A DNA stretch of 64,000 nt from Nephrocerus scutellatus (taxonomy: Eukaryota > Arthropoda > Insecta > Diptera > Pipunculidae), in contig OX352761.1 in NCBI GenBank assembly GCA_947095585.1, positions 135,376,277-135,440,276 of the forward strand, written 5' to 3'. Made by a program: the position numbers and the translations under genes. The first letter of the stretch is position 1, and each line of letters begins with the position of its first letter. Below are positions 31,995 through 40,990 of the stretch, piece after piece. A model generated the notes under the pieces. It worked only from the letters and a program-made list of their open reading frames with translations, was not told the DNA's origin and did not search any database.

Positions 31995-32310
31995 TCACTT
32001 TTTAAATTCTCTATATTAACTACGCCTGCCCGTGTGTTTGTGTGTTTGTTTGTTTGTTTGTCGTGGAATCTTGCGATAAATGTTTAACCCACTTCCCAAA
32101 GCCCGAATTCATTGAAACTTTGCACACATGTGTATTTCCGATGACAACACTTTCTATTCAAAATTTGGGACTTCGTGGCCGGGGGGTGCCCATATATATT
32201 TTTTAAAAATTAACCCGATTTTCTAAAAATTTTGTACACATGTGTATCTCCGGGGTCTCCAAAATCGGGTACTTTTTTCCAAAAATTTGAATCTTTGTTA
32301 CCATATTTAT
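31995..32310 (+). repeat. R-A dispersed repeat, 5' part
   Basis: Head TTAAATTCTCTATATTAACT, a GTTTGTTTGTTTG run, then CCCACTTCCCAAAGCCCGA and two ACACATGTGTAT blocks (near 32122 and 32237). The 3' terminus is missing; the Helitron-like end follows directly. Confidence 0.75.
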
Positions 32311-32316
32311 TATATA

Positions 32317-32610
32317 CTAGCTGTTCACGGGCGCTTCGCTGTTCGCACATAAAACCCCCGGGGTTGGGAGTGTACTATAACCTTCACCTGCTAAAAATTT
32401 CTTTGAACGCATTTTTTATAAAACTTGGTTTGTAAATATGACTAATGTTAACATTTTATACGACCCCAGTTGGGTCGTACTATAGCCTATAACCTTCCGC
32501 CACCTGACAATAATATACATTGAAAATTTCATAAAAATCGTTTGGTAAATGGGAGTTTCCATAAATAATAAAATTGTATTTTTATTTACATTGGTTACTT
32601 TCTTTGAGAT
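32317..32610 (-). mobile_element. Helitron-like non-autonomous element, 3' end region
   Basis: The plus strand begins A|CTAG followed by CTGTTCACGGGCGCTTCGCT, the reverse complement of a Helitron-type end (GC-rich hairpin region then CTAG before T). The following body (GTGTACTATA..CCTATAACCTT..CCACCTG..ATATACATTGAAAATTT) is shared with 46387-46700. No coding sequence. The opposite end was not located. Confidence 0.5.
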
Positions 32611-32860
32611 AACTTCATTGCCTAAAAGTATACTCACCACACACCAACTACATTTGCACCAACATTTACAATTATTATGATTTAATACATACTTAATTTT
32701 AGCTGCCAATACACATATGCATATATTTATATGAAACTAGAAAAACGTTAATTGGTATGACAATAAATAATGCATGATTCTAGGGATAAAACCAACATTT
32801 TATATTAACAAACATATCCCATTCGAACTTGTCGGCGCAATACGGTAGAGAGACACAAAG

Positions 32861-32873
32861 TATATTTAATCGC
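32861..32873 (+). repeat. Target-site duplication of the complete F1 LINE, left
   Basis: TATATTTAATCGC, repeated perfectly at 37826-37838. Confidence 0.95.
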
Positions 32874-32908
32874 TCAGTCATCATCGAGCGCTCAACACGA
32901 GCACACGC
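32874..32908 (+). promoter_or_regulatory. Internal Inr + DPE core promoter of F1
   Basis: The first six bases of the element are TCAGTC, a perfect arthropod initiator (TCAGTY) with A+1 at 32876. At +28 to +33 (32903-32908) lies ACACGC, which fits the downstream promoter element consensus DSWYVY at all six positions and at the required spacing. TATA-less downstream promoters are established for Jockey-type LINEs, which must carry their promoter inside the transcript. Function here is inferred from position and motif. Confidence 0.65.
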
Positions 32909-33138
32909 AGATCACGCATAATATCGTCCAGCTACCTGCTACCGATTAATAAAAAAAACCCAAAACCAAAAGCGAGCATTTCGCTACCTGCTACTTTTTG
33001 ATTTTTTATTATTTCACAAATTATTTTTTAATTTCAGGAATATTTTTCTTTAGAATTTATTTTCAGAAAAGGTTTTCCTTTTAATCAGCCCTATAAAATG
33101 GGGAAAAAGCAAAAAGGAAGGAAAAAGTAAACGAGGTC

Positions 33139-34641
33139 TTGTCCTTAATTAAGGAACAAGTAACCAACCATGGTGGGGATTTCCTCTTGTCGTTGTACCG
33201 AAGGCTGGATGAAGTGAACCAGCTGTGCGATTCAGCGACTTCAGAGGAGGAAACCATGAGCGTTGTCGAGGAATCGGATACTGAAGTGCCCGAATCCAGC
33301 AGTGGTGGAGAGGATAACTCCAGCGACGAAGACAGTCGCAAAGCTTGGTCTTCTCCTGAAACCATGCCCGCAAAGGCAAAAAAAAGGAGGTTGTCTGGAA
33401 ATTCCAGACCATCATCACCACCAACATCATCTTCTCCTGGAGTGGCTGCTGTTGATAAAAAAATTGCTGTTGATAAAACAGCTTTACCAAAAGAGTCCCA
33501 AAAGGTCTCAAATAAGAAGGCACCACCACCAGTCTCCGTCCATCAAGCTCCATCAAGCCAAAAATCCCAAACTACGGGACCAACAGCAAAACCTTTTGCC
33601 ATGCCGCCAATAGTCTGCTTCAGACTAAACGTCGCTGAACTATCAAAGTTCACGAAGAGCGCCAACATTAGTTGCAGAATTCGCAACATCAACAGCAACA
33701 AATCAGTCGTTACGGCCATGAACAGAGATGGCCATCAGCTAATTCGGTCTTTCCTACAATCGGGAAAGACTGAGTTTAACACTTATACTGCAAAGGAGGA
33801 CAGGAAAGAAATGTTGGTCCTAAAAGGTATTCACCACTCCTTTGATGCTGAAGATGTCAAGGAAGCGTTGACGACAGAGGGTGTCCCTGTACTAGTGGTG
33901 AAACCCTTCAAATCTCAAAGGACTGACAAGAAATTTAATCATTTCATTGTCGAGCTGGAGAAGAACTGCGATAAAGCGGCAGTTTGCTCAAAAACCCTCC
34001 TTTTGAACCAGTTGGTGCATTGGGAAAAACTAAAATCGGCGGGCATTACTCAATGCAGAAACTGCCAAAAATTTGGACATGTCGCAAGTAATTGCGGCAT
34101 GAAATACAGATGCGTCAAGTGCAAAGATGAGCACTTGCCTGGCCAATGCCCAAGAAATGCAGACAATATAAAAGACGACAACGTTTTCTGCACAAACTGC
34201 CAGAAAAATGGACATCCGGCAAACTATAAAGGATGTCCAAAATATAAGGAAAAAATGGCTGAAAAGCTTAAAACCGCACAAAAGAAGAAGGAACAACATA
34301 AATTCGCCCAGATGTCTGCTTCAAAAGCCATAATAAAGGGAGTAAGTTTTGCTAGTATAGCTGCTATGGGGACTTCCAGCAAGCAAGCAACGATCAGCAA
34401 GCCTCTAACAAGCAGCCATGCAGCATCAAACAGCAAACCAATAAAAAAGCCAGCCGTTAAACCTGTACCATCTACCGGAAAAGCCAACATCTTCGACGAT
34501 ACGGAAAGGCTATTTGGAGCTGACCTCTTTACAATTCTACAGAAGGCAAGAGAAGTCGTGCCTGCTAATTATAGCAGTCTTGATGACAGGTCCAAAACAA
34601 CTGTTTTGGGTCGACTTATTTGTGAATTATGTTCACAATAA
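33139..34641 (+). CDS. F1 ORF1 zinc-knuckle nucleic-acid-binding protein
   Basis: 500 codons from the frame opening, which begins at a TTG. The Ser/Pro/Lys-rich N-terminal third (to about residue 140) is probably disordered. A conserved region follows (residues 195-300, with FDAEDVKEAL and FNHFIVELEKNC), the domain that precedes zinc knuckles in Jockey/TART-type Gag-like proteins. Three Cys/His knuckles come next: CRNCQKFGHVASNC (about 306-319), CVKCKDEHLPGQC (325-337) and CTNCQKNGHPANYKGC (351-366). Start problem: an ATG at 33098 opens a Lys-rich frame that stops after ten codons, offset by one base from this frame. The first in-frame ATG is at 33256 (codon 40). Either a one-base indel in the A runs damaged the start or translation begins at 33256. 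The product is expected to coat the LINE RNA. Confidence 0.9.
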   Translation: MSLIKEQVTNHGGDFLLSLYRRLDEVNQLCDSATSEEETMSVVEESDTEVPESSSGGEDNSSDEDSRKAWSSPETMPAKAKKRRLSGNSRPSSPPTSSSPGVAAVDKKIAVDKTALPKESQKVSNKKAPPPVSVHQAPSSQKSQTTGPTAKPFAMPPIVCFRLNVAELSKFTKSANISCRIRNINSNKSVVTAMNRDGHQLIRSFLQSGKTEFNTYTAKEDRKEMLVLKGIHHSFDAEDVKEALTTEGVPVLVVKPFKSQRTDKKFNHFIVELEKNCDKAAVCSKTLLLNQLVHWEKLKSAGITQCRNCQKFGHVASNCGMKYRCVKCKDEHLPGQCPRNADNIKDDNVFCTNCQKNGHPANYKGCPKYKEKMAEKLKTAQKKKEQHKFAQMSASKAIIKGVSFASIAAMGTSSKQATISKPLTSSHAASNSKPIKKPAVKPVPSTGKANIFDDTERLFGADLFTILQKAREVVPANYSSLDDRSKTTVLGRLICELCSQ

Positions 34642-37556
34642 GCAGGATAAGTATATTCTCATATAATGTGAATTCCATTTATTCGTTAGCTAGGCGTATC
34701 ACACTAACATTATTTATTAAAACTAATAAACCTGACATTCTTCTTTTACAGGAAACAAATCTCACTGGGAGAAATCCGTTCAGTCCAGACGGATACAATA
34801 TCCACAGGGTCGACAAAGGCAGTGGACGCTCTGGGACGGCGGTCCTTATCAGGAACACTATGGCAGGCGAAAAGGTGCAAATCAGTGGTCTACGTAGCAT
34901 GGAAGCAACAGCTGTCAGCATTAAAGTCAACGAAGTGGAGACCTTGCTGGTGATATCGGTGTACAATCACTGTAACGCAACGAGGGAAGACATCCAACGG
35001 GATTTGCAAACTGTCTGCAACACCTCCTCTAGACACACATACTGTGTTGTTGGAGGTGATTTTAATGCTAGACATACTCGATGGCAGGACGAAGTGTGCA
35101 ATCACAAAGGAAGGGCCATTACAGACTGGATGGACTCAAATCCGCATCAGCACACGATGGCTATAGTTTCACAGCCCCGGAAGACGTACCCTCGGACACC
35201 GTCAACTCTGGATTTCTTTCTGGCAACCACAAATTTCTTAAATATTCTCCCAGAATTAAGAAATTATTCCTGCTTGGCGCATGATAGCGACTCGGATCAT
35301 ATGGCCATAGAGCTTCGAGTGAGGCTGAACCAGCGAATTGTGCAAGTCACCCCAACACCTGAACTTCACATCAACTTTAAGAAAATAAACTGGAACCGGT
35401 TTAGATCAGAAGTTGAAGCTGAACTTCCTATTCCAGCGGCTTGCAGAAATCTGGAGAATACAGAAATTGATGATGCTATCAGAAATTTTGAGATTACAGT
35501 GAATTCAGCCATTAATCGGCAGAAAACAATTCGCACTAGCAGGGATCGCTTCCAACACTTGCCTGAGCATATACAGGCCATATATGCTCACAAGCAACGG
35601 CTTAGGAAACGCCTTCAGAGAATCTTCAATAGGACACTTAACACAGTCAACGACGAATACCTGTCTGTACTTTCGCAACTGCGTTGTACAGTTAACATGT
35701 GTCGTCAAGCTGTGCGGAGGTTTCAGGAAGATGAACTGACCAAACGGCTCCAGGACATCAAACCAGGCCCTGATGCTTTTAGGAAGCTGAACTCTCTGGT
35801 TGGAAAGCGTATTTCCATTCCAGAGATTATCACCATTGAAGATCGAACAGTATCCAGCGCTACTGAGAAAGCGGAAGCCTTTGCCTGCCATTTTGAAAGG
35901 AGCTTTACGGACCGACCACCAACGCATCTTCCAGATTTCTTGGAAGAGGTTGAAAGTCTTGTGGAAGACACCACTTCTCCAGGAAATACTATAGTGCAGT
36001 TTAGTGAAGAAAATCGCGCCAACGCACCCGTAGACGTCGATATGTTTACCGGAACAGCTGTTGTCAATGATTTGATTATGAGTGGAAACTCAAAAAAATC
36101 ATCAGGCACAGATGGGATTTCTAACTTTTTGCTTAAAAAGTTACCGGGTATGGCAATTTTGATGTTAACCATCATTTTCAACAATTGCCTAAACAATGGC
36201 TACTTTCCGGACAACTGGAAGGTCGCCAAGGTAGTACCAGTACCCAAGAAAACTGACCGCTCCAGCGTAACTGGTTACCGTCCAATAGCTCTACTGTGTT
36301 GTATCAGTAAAGTATTGGAATCATTGATCCGTAAAAAGATCAATACGTTTTGTACGGAAAGAAATCTTATTCCTTCCTTTCAGTACGGTTTCCGAGAGAA
36401 GCACTCAACGCTGCACCCTCTGCTGAAGCTTCACAGTGACGTCACTAAAGGACTGAACGTCAAAAGTAGTACAGTGGCCTGTTTGCTAGACATCGAAAAA
36501 GCTTTCGATAGTGTCTGGATAAACGGGCTACTGTACAAGCTTATTAGTTTTGGTTTCCCCAATTATATTGTAAAAATAATTAAAAATTTTCTTTTTAACA
36601 GGGTCTTCTTTGTACAGGTGTACGACCGCCCATCGACAAGGAAAAGGATCAAAGCCGGAGTTCCTCAAGGTTCCAGACTTGGACCAGTCCTGTATAGCAT
36701 CTTCACGGCGGATCAACCTACAAATACAGCCGGAACAAGGACTATGCTCTTCGCGGATGACTCCATAACGTATGCAGTTTCCCGCTCTCCCGAGATAGCT
36801 GCCCAAAGAGTGGAGGAACACCTCAGAAATCTTTGGGACTACTACCTGAAGTGGGTACTAAAGATCAACGCCAATAAAACGGAACTCATCTGCTTCCGAG
36901 TACCAGTAACCGAAACAAGGATAAGAAAAATCGCAAGCCGGTGCAGAGCCTTAAAAATCACCCTTCCGGATAACACAATTATAAACACCAAGTCAGAGAC
37001 TAAGTACCTGGGAATCAACTTTACTGAGAGGCTCAAGTTTAACTCTCACATCGACAAAACAATGAAAAAAGCGAACTACGCTCTTCATTTGGTGCACCCG
37101 CTACTTAAAAGACGAAACGGTCTGTCTAACAACACCAGGCTGCTTATCTACAAGCAACTCATCAGGCCAGTGATAACCTATGGCTACCCCATATGGTTCA
37201 CCGTCTCACCAACAACGATGAAGAAGATCTCCCTATTTGAAAGGAAGGTACTAAGGATCTGTACAGGACTCTGGAGGGTGACAAACAGCTATAAGCTTGT
37301 GTCGACTACAAAACTATACGAAGCAGCAGGTCTGCTGCCAATAACTGACCACTTATTCCGAATGGCGAGGAAATTCGTCGACGCATTGGAAACACATCCA
37401 AGTCCTGAGATGCAAGGACTGCGAATCGAGGAAATCGAGCCAACTCACCGGTACATACACATAAGAGGATTCACTGATGCTAGATTCGATGACATCTTTA
37501 ACAATCAAGACGTCTCCTTCTACGAGAAGGCGGGCAACCAATATTACAGAGGCTGA
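34629..37556 (+). CDS. F1 ORF2 endonuclease-reverse transcriptase, intact
   Basis: 975 codons, ATG overlapping the ORF1 stop by 13 nt (ATG 34629, ORF1 TAA 34639-34641). N-terminal endonuclease/exonuclease/phosphatase domain (residues 1-230): SYNVNS, LLLQETN (catalytic Glu), GGDFNARHTRW (about 142), LDFFLAT, DSDSDHMAI (about 220). Linker 230-470. Reverse transcriptase about 480-780: SSGTDGISNFLLKK, YRPIALLCCISKVLE, FQYGFREKHST, LLDIEKAFDSVW (first Asp), AGVPQGSRLGPVLY, LFADDSITYA (catalytic DD, about 707), INANKTELICF and TKYLGINF. The C-terminal region (to GNQYYRG) lacks RNase H. All catalytic residues recognisable by eye are present, so the enzyme could be active. It nicks the target and copies the LINE RNA onto it. 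Confidence 0.97.
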   Translation: MFTISRISIFSYNVNSIYSLARRITLTLFIKTNKPDILLLQETNLTGRNPFSPDGYNIHRVDKGSGRSGTAVLIRNTMAGEKVQISGLRSMEATAVSIKVNEVETLLVISVYNHCNATREDIQRDLQTVCNTSSRHTYCVVGGDFNARHTRWQDEVCNHKGRAITDWMDSNPHQHTMAIVSQPRKTYPRTPSTLDFFLATTNFLNILPELRNYSCLAHDSDSDHMAIELRVRLNQRIVQVTPTPELHINFKKINWNRFRSEVEAELPIPAACRNLENTEIDDAIRNFEITVNSAINRQKTIRTSRDRFQHLPEHIQAIYAHKQRLRKRLQRIFNRTLNTVNDEYLSVLSQLRCTVNMCRQAVRRFQEDELTKRLQDIKPGPDAFRKLNSLVGKRISIPEIITIEDRTVSSATEKAEAFACHFERSFTDRPPTHLPDFLEEVESLVEDTTSPGNTIVQFSEENRANAPVDVDMFTGTAVVNDLIMSGNSKKSSGTDGISNFLLKKLPGMAILMLTIIFNNCLNNGYFPDNWKVAKVVPVPKKTDRSSVTGYRPIALLCCISKVLESLIRKKINTFCTERNLIPSFQYGFREKHSTLHPLLKLHSDVTKGLNVKSSTVACLLDIEKAFDSVWINGLLYKLISFGFPNYIVKIIKNFLFNRVFFVQVYDRPSTRKRIKAGVPQGSRLGPVLYSIFTADQPTNTAGTRTMLFADDSITYAVSRSPEIAAQRVEEHLRNLWDYYLKWVLKINANKTELICFRVPVTETRIRKIASRCRALKITLPDNTIINTKSETKYLGINFTERLKFNSHIDKTMKKANYALHLVHPLLKRRNGLSNNTRLLIYKQLIRPVITYGYPIWFTVSPTTMKKISLFERKVLRICTGLWRVTNSYKLVSTTKLYEAAGLLPITDHLFRMARKFVDALETHPSPEMQGLRIEEIEPTHRYIHIRGFTDARFDDIFNNQDVSFYEKAGNQYYRG

Positions 37557-37825
37557 AGTTCGCCCTGTTTATACGCCGCTTAATATTTCATTTTTATTTT
37601 ATTTTAAAATTATTGTTTAAAATTTAATTACCTTAAAAATAAACATGTAGTAGATTAAGTAGTAAAAAATATTGTTTAAAAATAAACAATACCAAAAAAA
37701 AGACAATGTAAATACGTCGGGCCCCTATTGTTGAGCCGACACATATTAATATTAGTTATAAGTTTAGTTGTAAATCAAAATTGTATATTACTTTAATGTT
37801 TAATAAAAATATCTTAATCTAAATC

Positions 37826-37838
37826 TATATTTAATCGC
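37826..37838 (+). repeat. Target-site duplication of the complete F1 LINE, right
   Basis: Second perfect copy of TATATTTAATCGC. Confidence 0.95.
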
Positions 37839-38040
37839 ATTTTCAGGTTATTAAGTTCTTTTGCATGTCTGTGATTACACAAGCAGGAAGTTTTCTTTTA
37901 ATACACTACCAAAAAAATGTTTAGTAAAACTGTGTCATAAAAGACAGAACAATTGAGGCAAATCGAATTTTGTTAGATCGTTATTTATTGATATCGTTGG
38001 AAGTATACCTTCTACAAATTTAACTTAGAATGTAAATTTT

Positions 38041-39740
38041 TTCACACGACCATAGACGAAAGTGACTAGTGATAGTGATAGTGTCCTACTCTATTACCTA
38101 CCACTGAAAGGAGGCATGATCAACAATAGTGTGTTAACATATAAAATACTTTTGTTATTTACTGCAGTCTTAGCGAACACACATTCCCACAGTAGTTTTA
38201 GCAGAGAAATTGTTTTGTTCGAGTGAAAAATAGCGTACATTACTCGATGAAAAATGCTTATCGTGCCAGAAGAGATTGATACTACGCGAATGTTATAGTT
38301 ATTTTATAGTTACATTGGAAATGTTATCTATATCCTTGTGGTAACATTGAAAAATATACTACTTCTCTCGTCTGCCTAGCTACAATTTCAATTTAACTGT
38401 TGACCTGCTCATTTTTCTCGCACGCCAAAAATGTAAATCAAGCCTAACAGTATTATTCTCACATTGCAATATGCGTTTCGACTAAAATTAGTTTCTATTT
38501 GTCATCAGCAATAGTTTGAGAAGAATAATTCAAAAATTTTGGCGTCCAAATATACTGATACGAAAATAGTTGTAGTAAGCTAAAGATCGCCATCTGTAAA
38601 CTAAGTTTAAGTAATATTGTATAAAAATTATATTTTTTTTGGAAATTATACCAATATGTCTAGTATTTGCTGTGTGGTTCTGTATGTAAGAATAAAACCT
38701 TCTCGAAACTGTTGATTAAGTATAAATACCCTAAATTGCATCGCAGTAAATTAGTTATTGAATGTATACCAGAGTACTTGACAAGTAGATAGAGCAGTGT
38801 TATAAGTGAATTTTAGTGTTAATGTGTAAATATAAGTGTTATAATAGCTGCATTTTATTTGCCGAGCGAGTTCGGAATTCGAATGTCAAAACCAGCCAAA
38901 CAGCAGGTTTTCACAATTCCAAAAAAGGCATTCGACAGTGCAAGCAGCTACTACTTTGTGGTACAAATATACAAAATATAAATTATCTTCTTTTAATATT
39001 AAGAATAGTAAATTCTACTAGTTGATAATACTCGTTTTCAATTTATGTCTAATTTAAAATAAATCGCATTCTCTTTTCTTCCCAAATTATACAAAGTAGT
39101 TGAGGTTAGATATTAAAAGGAATGCGACTTTTATTTTTCACAATTTATATAAAGCGAGATTTAATTGTCACTTCGCCAATTCAGTGTCCAAGTCGTTGAT
39201 TTTTTTCCCATTTCGTGGGAATTCTAATTATTTTAATTTTAAAAAGGAAAAAATGAAGAACTCAATTGTTGGACTGATGTATTTCCAAATTTAATTGGCA
39301 AAGTATTGCATGGCTCTGCATCACTCTAAAACTGCGTCAGAGCGAATATTTTCCATAACTTCTGATATAAAATCAAACTTTTAAATTCATGTATAAGTTT
39401 GTACAAAAAAATATAGTATATTACATAACGAGCGAGGAAAGTGGAGTTTATCGTGCGAGTAGAAACTCGAAGTTCGAGGCGGTAGCCAAGTGCAGCAATC
39501 TAACGAGCACGATGAGCACTTTTCTGCGAGTAATGTACGCTATTTTTCACACGACCAAACCCGGGTTTTCGGCTAAACCTATTAAGTGCAATGCAAAATT
39601 ACTCTGGGAATGTGTGTTCGCTGTGACTGCAGTAAATAACAAAAGTATTTTATATGTTAACTCACTAGTGTGTATAACGGCTACTTTCGAAGCTAGGTTA
39701 TAGTGTATGAAATAGTCACTTTCGTCTACGGGCGTGTGAA
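38041..39740. mobile_element. 1.7-kb element with long terminal inverted arms
   Basis: The left arm (38041 to about 38266) and right arm (about 39505 to 39740) are imperfect inverted copies. Outer ends TTCACACGACCATAGACG and its reverse partner CGTCTACGGGCGTGTGAA; inner stretches such as GTTAACATATAAAATACTTT (38133) reappear inverted near 39640. The 1.2-kb centre has no convincing coding sequence (chance frames 38816-39025 and 39100-39294). This is the architecture of a foldback-like or large MITE-like DNA transposon. No convincing target duplication was found. Confidence 0.8.
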
Positions 39741-39744
39741 AAAT

Positions 39745-40480
39745 ATTTATCAGCAATGCCTGATATAATTGTGCCATAAATAAATATAAAATATAAATAT
39801 AATATAAAATAAATGTATAAATAAATACGTATTCAGCTAACTCTGCAGAATTGCACTCCAGATCATTTCCAAGTACCAGACAAAATCCCTACAACCTCTA
39901 CACAGGTGCATCGTATCAGCAACTGCATCGTGCAAGTAGTTTCGCCTGGAAATTTTGTCATATGCTATATTGCTTTCAAAAAAAAATAAAAATTACAACA
40001 ACAAACACATTGGATAGACCAGAAAATGGTTAGCGTTAACCAAAAAAAGGTTAAGAAATATTTAACCAAATTTTTATTTATAATTCTCACCACCAGAGTC
40101 TACTTTTAAAAACTATATATGGATAAGTTGGCAAAGACATGAAACAAAAAATTTACCAAAATTTGGTTAGTTTTTGCTGTTGCTTTAATCAGCCGTTAAC
40201 CACAAAAAATACCTAACTCATTTTGTTGAAAGCAATATAGATTGTATTAGCTTTATTTTTCAGTTGATGAATAAAATTAATGTTACACCTTCAGCAAAAT
40301 AATTTTTTTCAATAAAATTATTTAATTTTCTAAAACACCCAACCAACGTTGCCCGGGTAAATTAAATGTTATTCTAACAAATAGGAAACTATTATATATA
40401 CTATTCCAAAAAATGCATAAAATCGTGAGAAATGTATAAAAATGAGAATGATTACCACTTGATCAGGACTCAGGAGTCGT
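39745..40480. other. Unannotated AT-rich stretch
   Basis: Nothing recognised. Confidence 0.45.
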
Positions 40481-40679
40481 ACCACTTCCAAAATAACGTG
40501 ATCGGATGAACGGCGTGGAAACGTATGAGGGACATACATTCAAATTTTCATTCTTATTTTTTAAATATTTTTAGTTTTTTTTTTGCACTGTCATGTCATC
40601 ATTTTTTTTTTTTTTTTGTGTTTCGTGTGCATTTTTTTTAATTTCAATTCGGGGCATTTTTTGGAATTTAATCCTTTAA

Positions 40680-40990
40680 CCTTTAAGTTTAAGTTAATGA
40701 AAAAAAGCTTCGTTTTTCGTGAATAAACTTTAATGTATAGATCGACACACGCCACAAGCCTTACGCTACATGCTATACGCCACACAATCCGTTTACATTG
40801 TATTGTTTGGTAATAACTGCAAAATTAGCTGTTTTTTGCATCGGGCCTATTTTAAAGTATTTTTTTCCAGGCATAACACGCGTAACACCCGAGATATAAA
40901 AATGCTATTTGGGACTTAGATACTCACAACATTTCAGCTCTGGGTCGTGGTTAAAATGGAACTCAAAGTTGTCGAAAATACAAACAGGGA
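40680..40990 (+). repeat. Dispersed CACACGCCACA-type repeat, second copy
   Basis: Shares ATCGACACACGCCACA, CACACAATCC-like words, GCTATTTGGGACTT and TTTCAGCTCTGGGTCG with 25880-26400, but has a single tail unit instead of the tandem units. The flank at 40590-40620 carries a long T run. Confidence 0.65.

Larger units (their letters stand above)
32874..37825 (+). mobile_element. F1, complete Jockey-clade LINE (4952 bp)
   Basis: Bounded by a perfect 13-bp duplication. It starts with an initiator motif, has a 5' leader of about 220 bp, ORF1, an overlapping intact ORF2 and a 3' UTR of 269 bp. It ends ATCTTAATCTAAATC rather than in a long poly-A. ORF2 has an apurinic-type endonuclease and a reverse transcriptase but no RNase H domain, which is the Jockey-clade layout. 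Intact ORF2 and a perfect duplication suggest a young insertion. The one apparent defect is at the start of ORF1. The truncated copy at 20358-21545 shares its 3' end. Confidence 0.95.

Noticed and set aside
33108..33130. Programmed -1 frameshift site at the F1 ORF1 start
   Set aside because: The A run ends in GAAAAAG, but the heptamer does not allow clean re-pairing of the P-site tRNA; an indel or downstream start is simpler. Kept only as an alternative.
33081..33613. Several frames overlapping F1 ORF1 on both strands
   Set aside because: Shadows of the Ser/Pro-rich ORF1 N-terminus.
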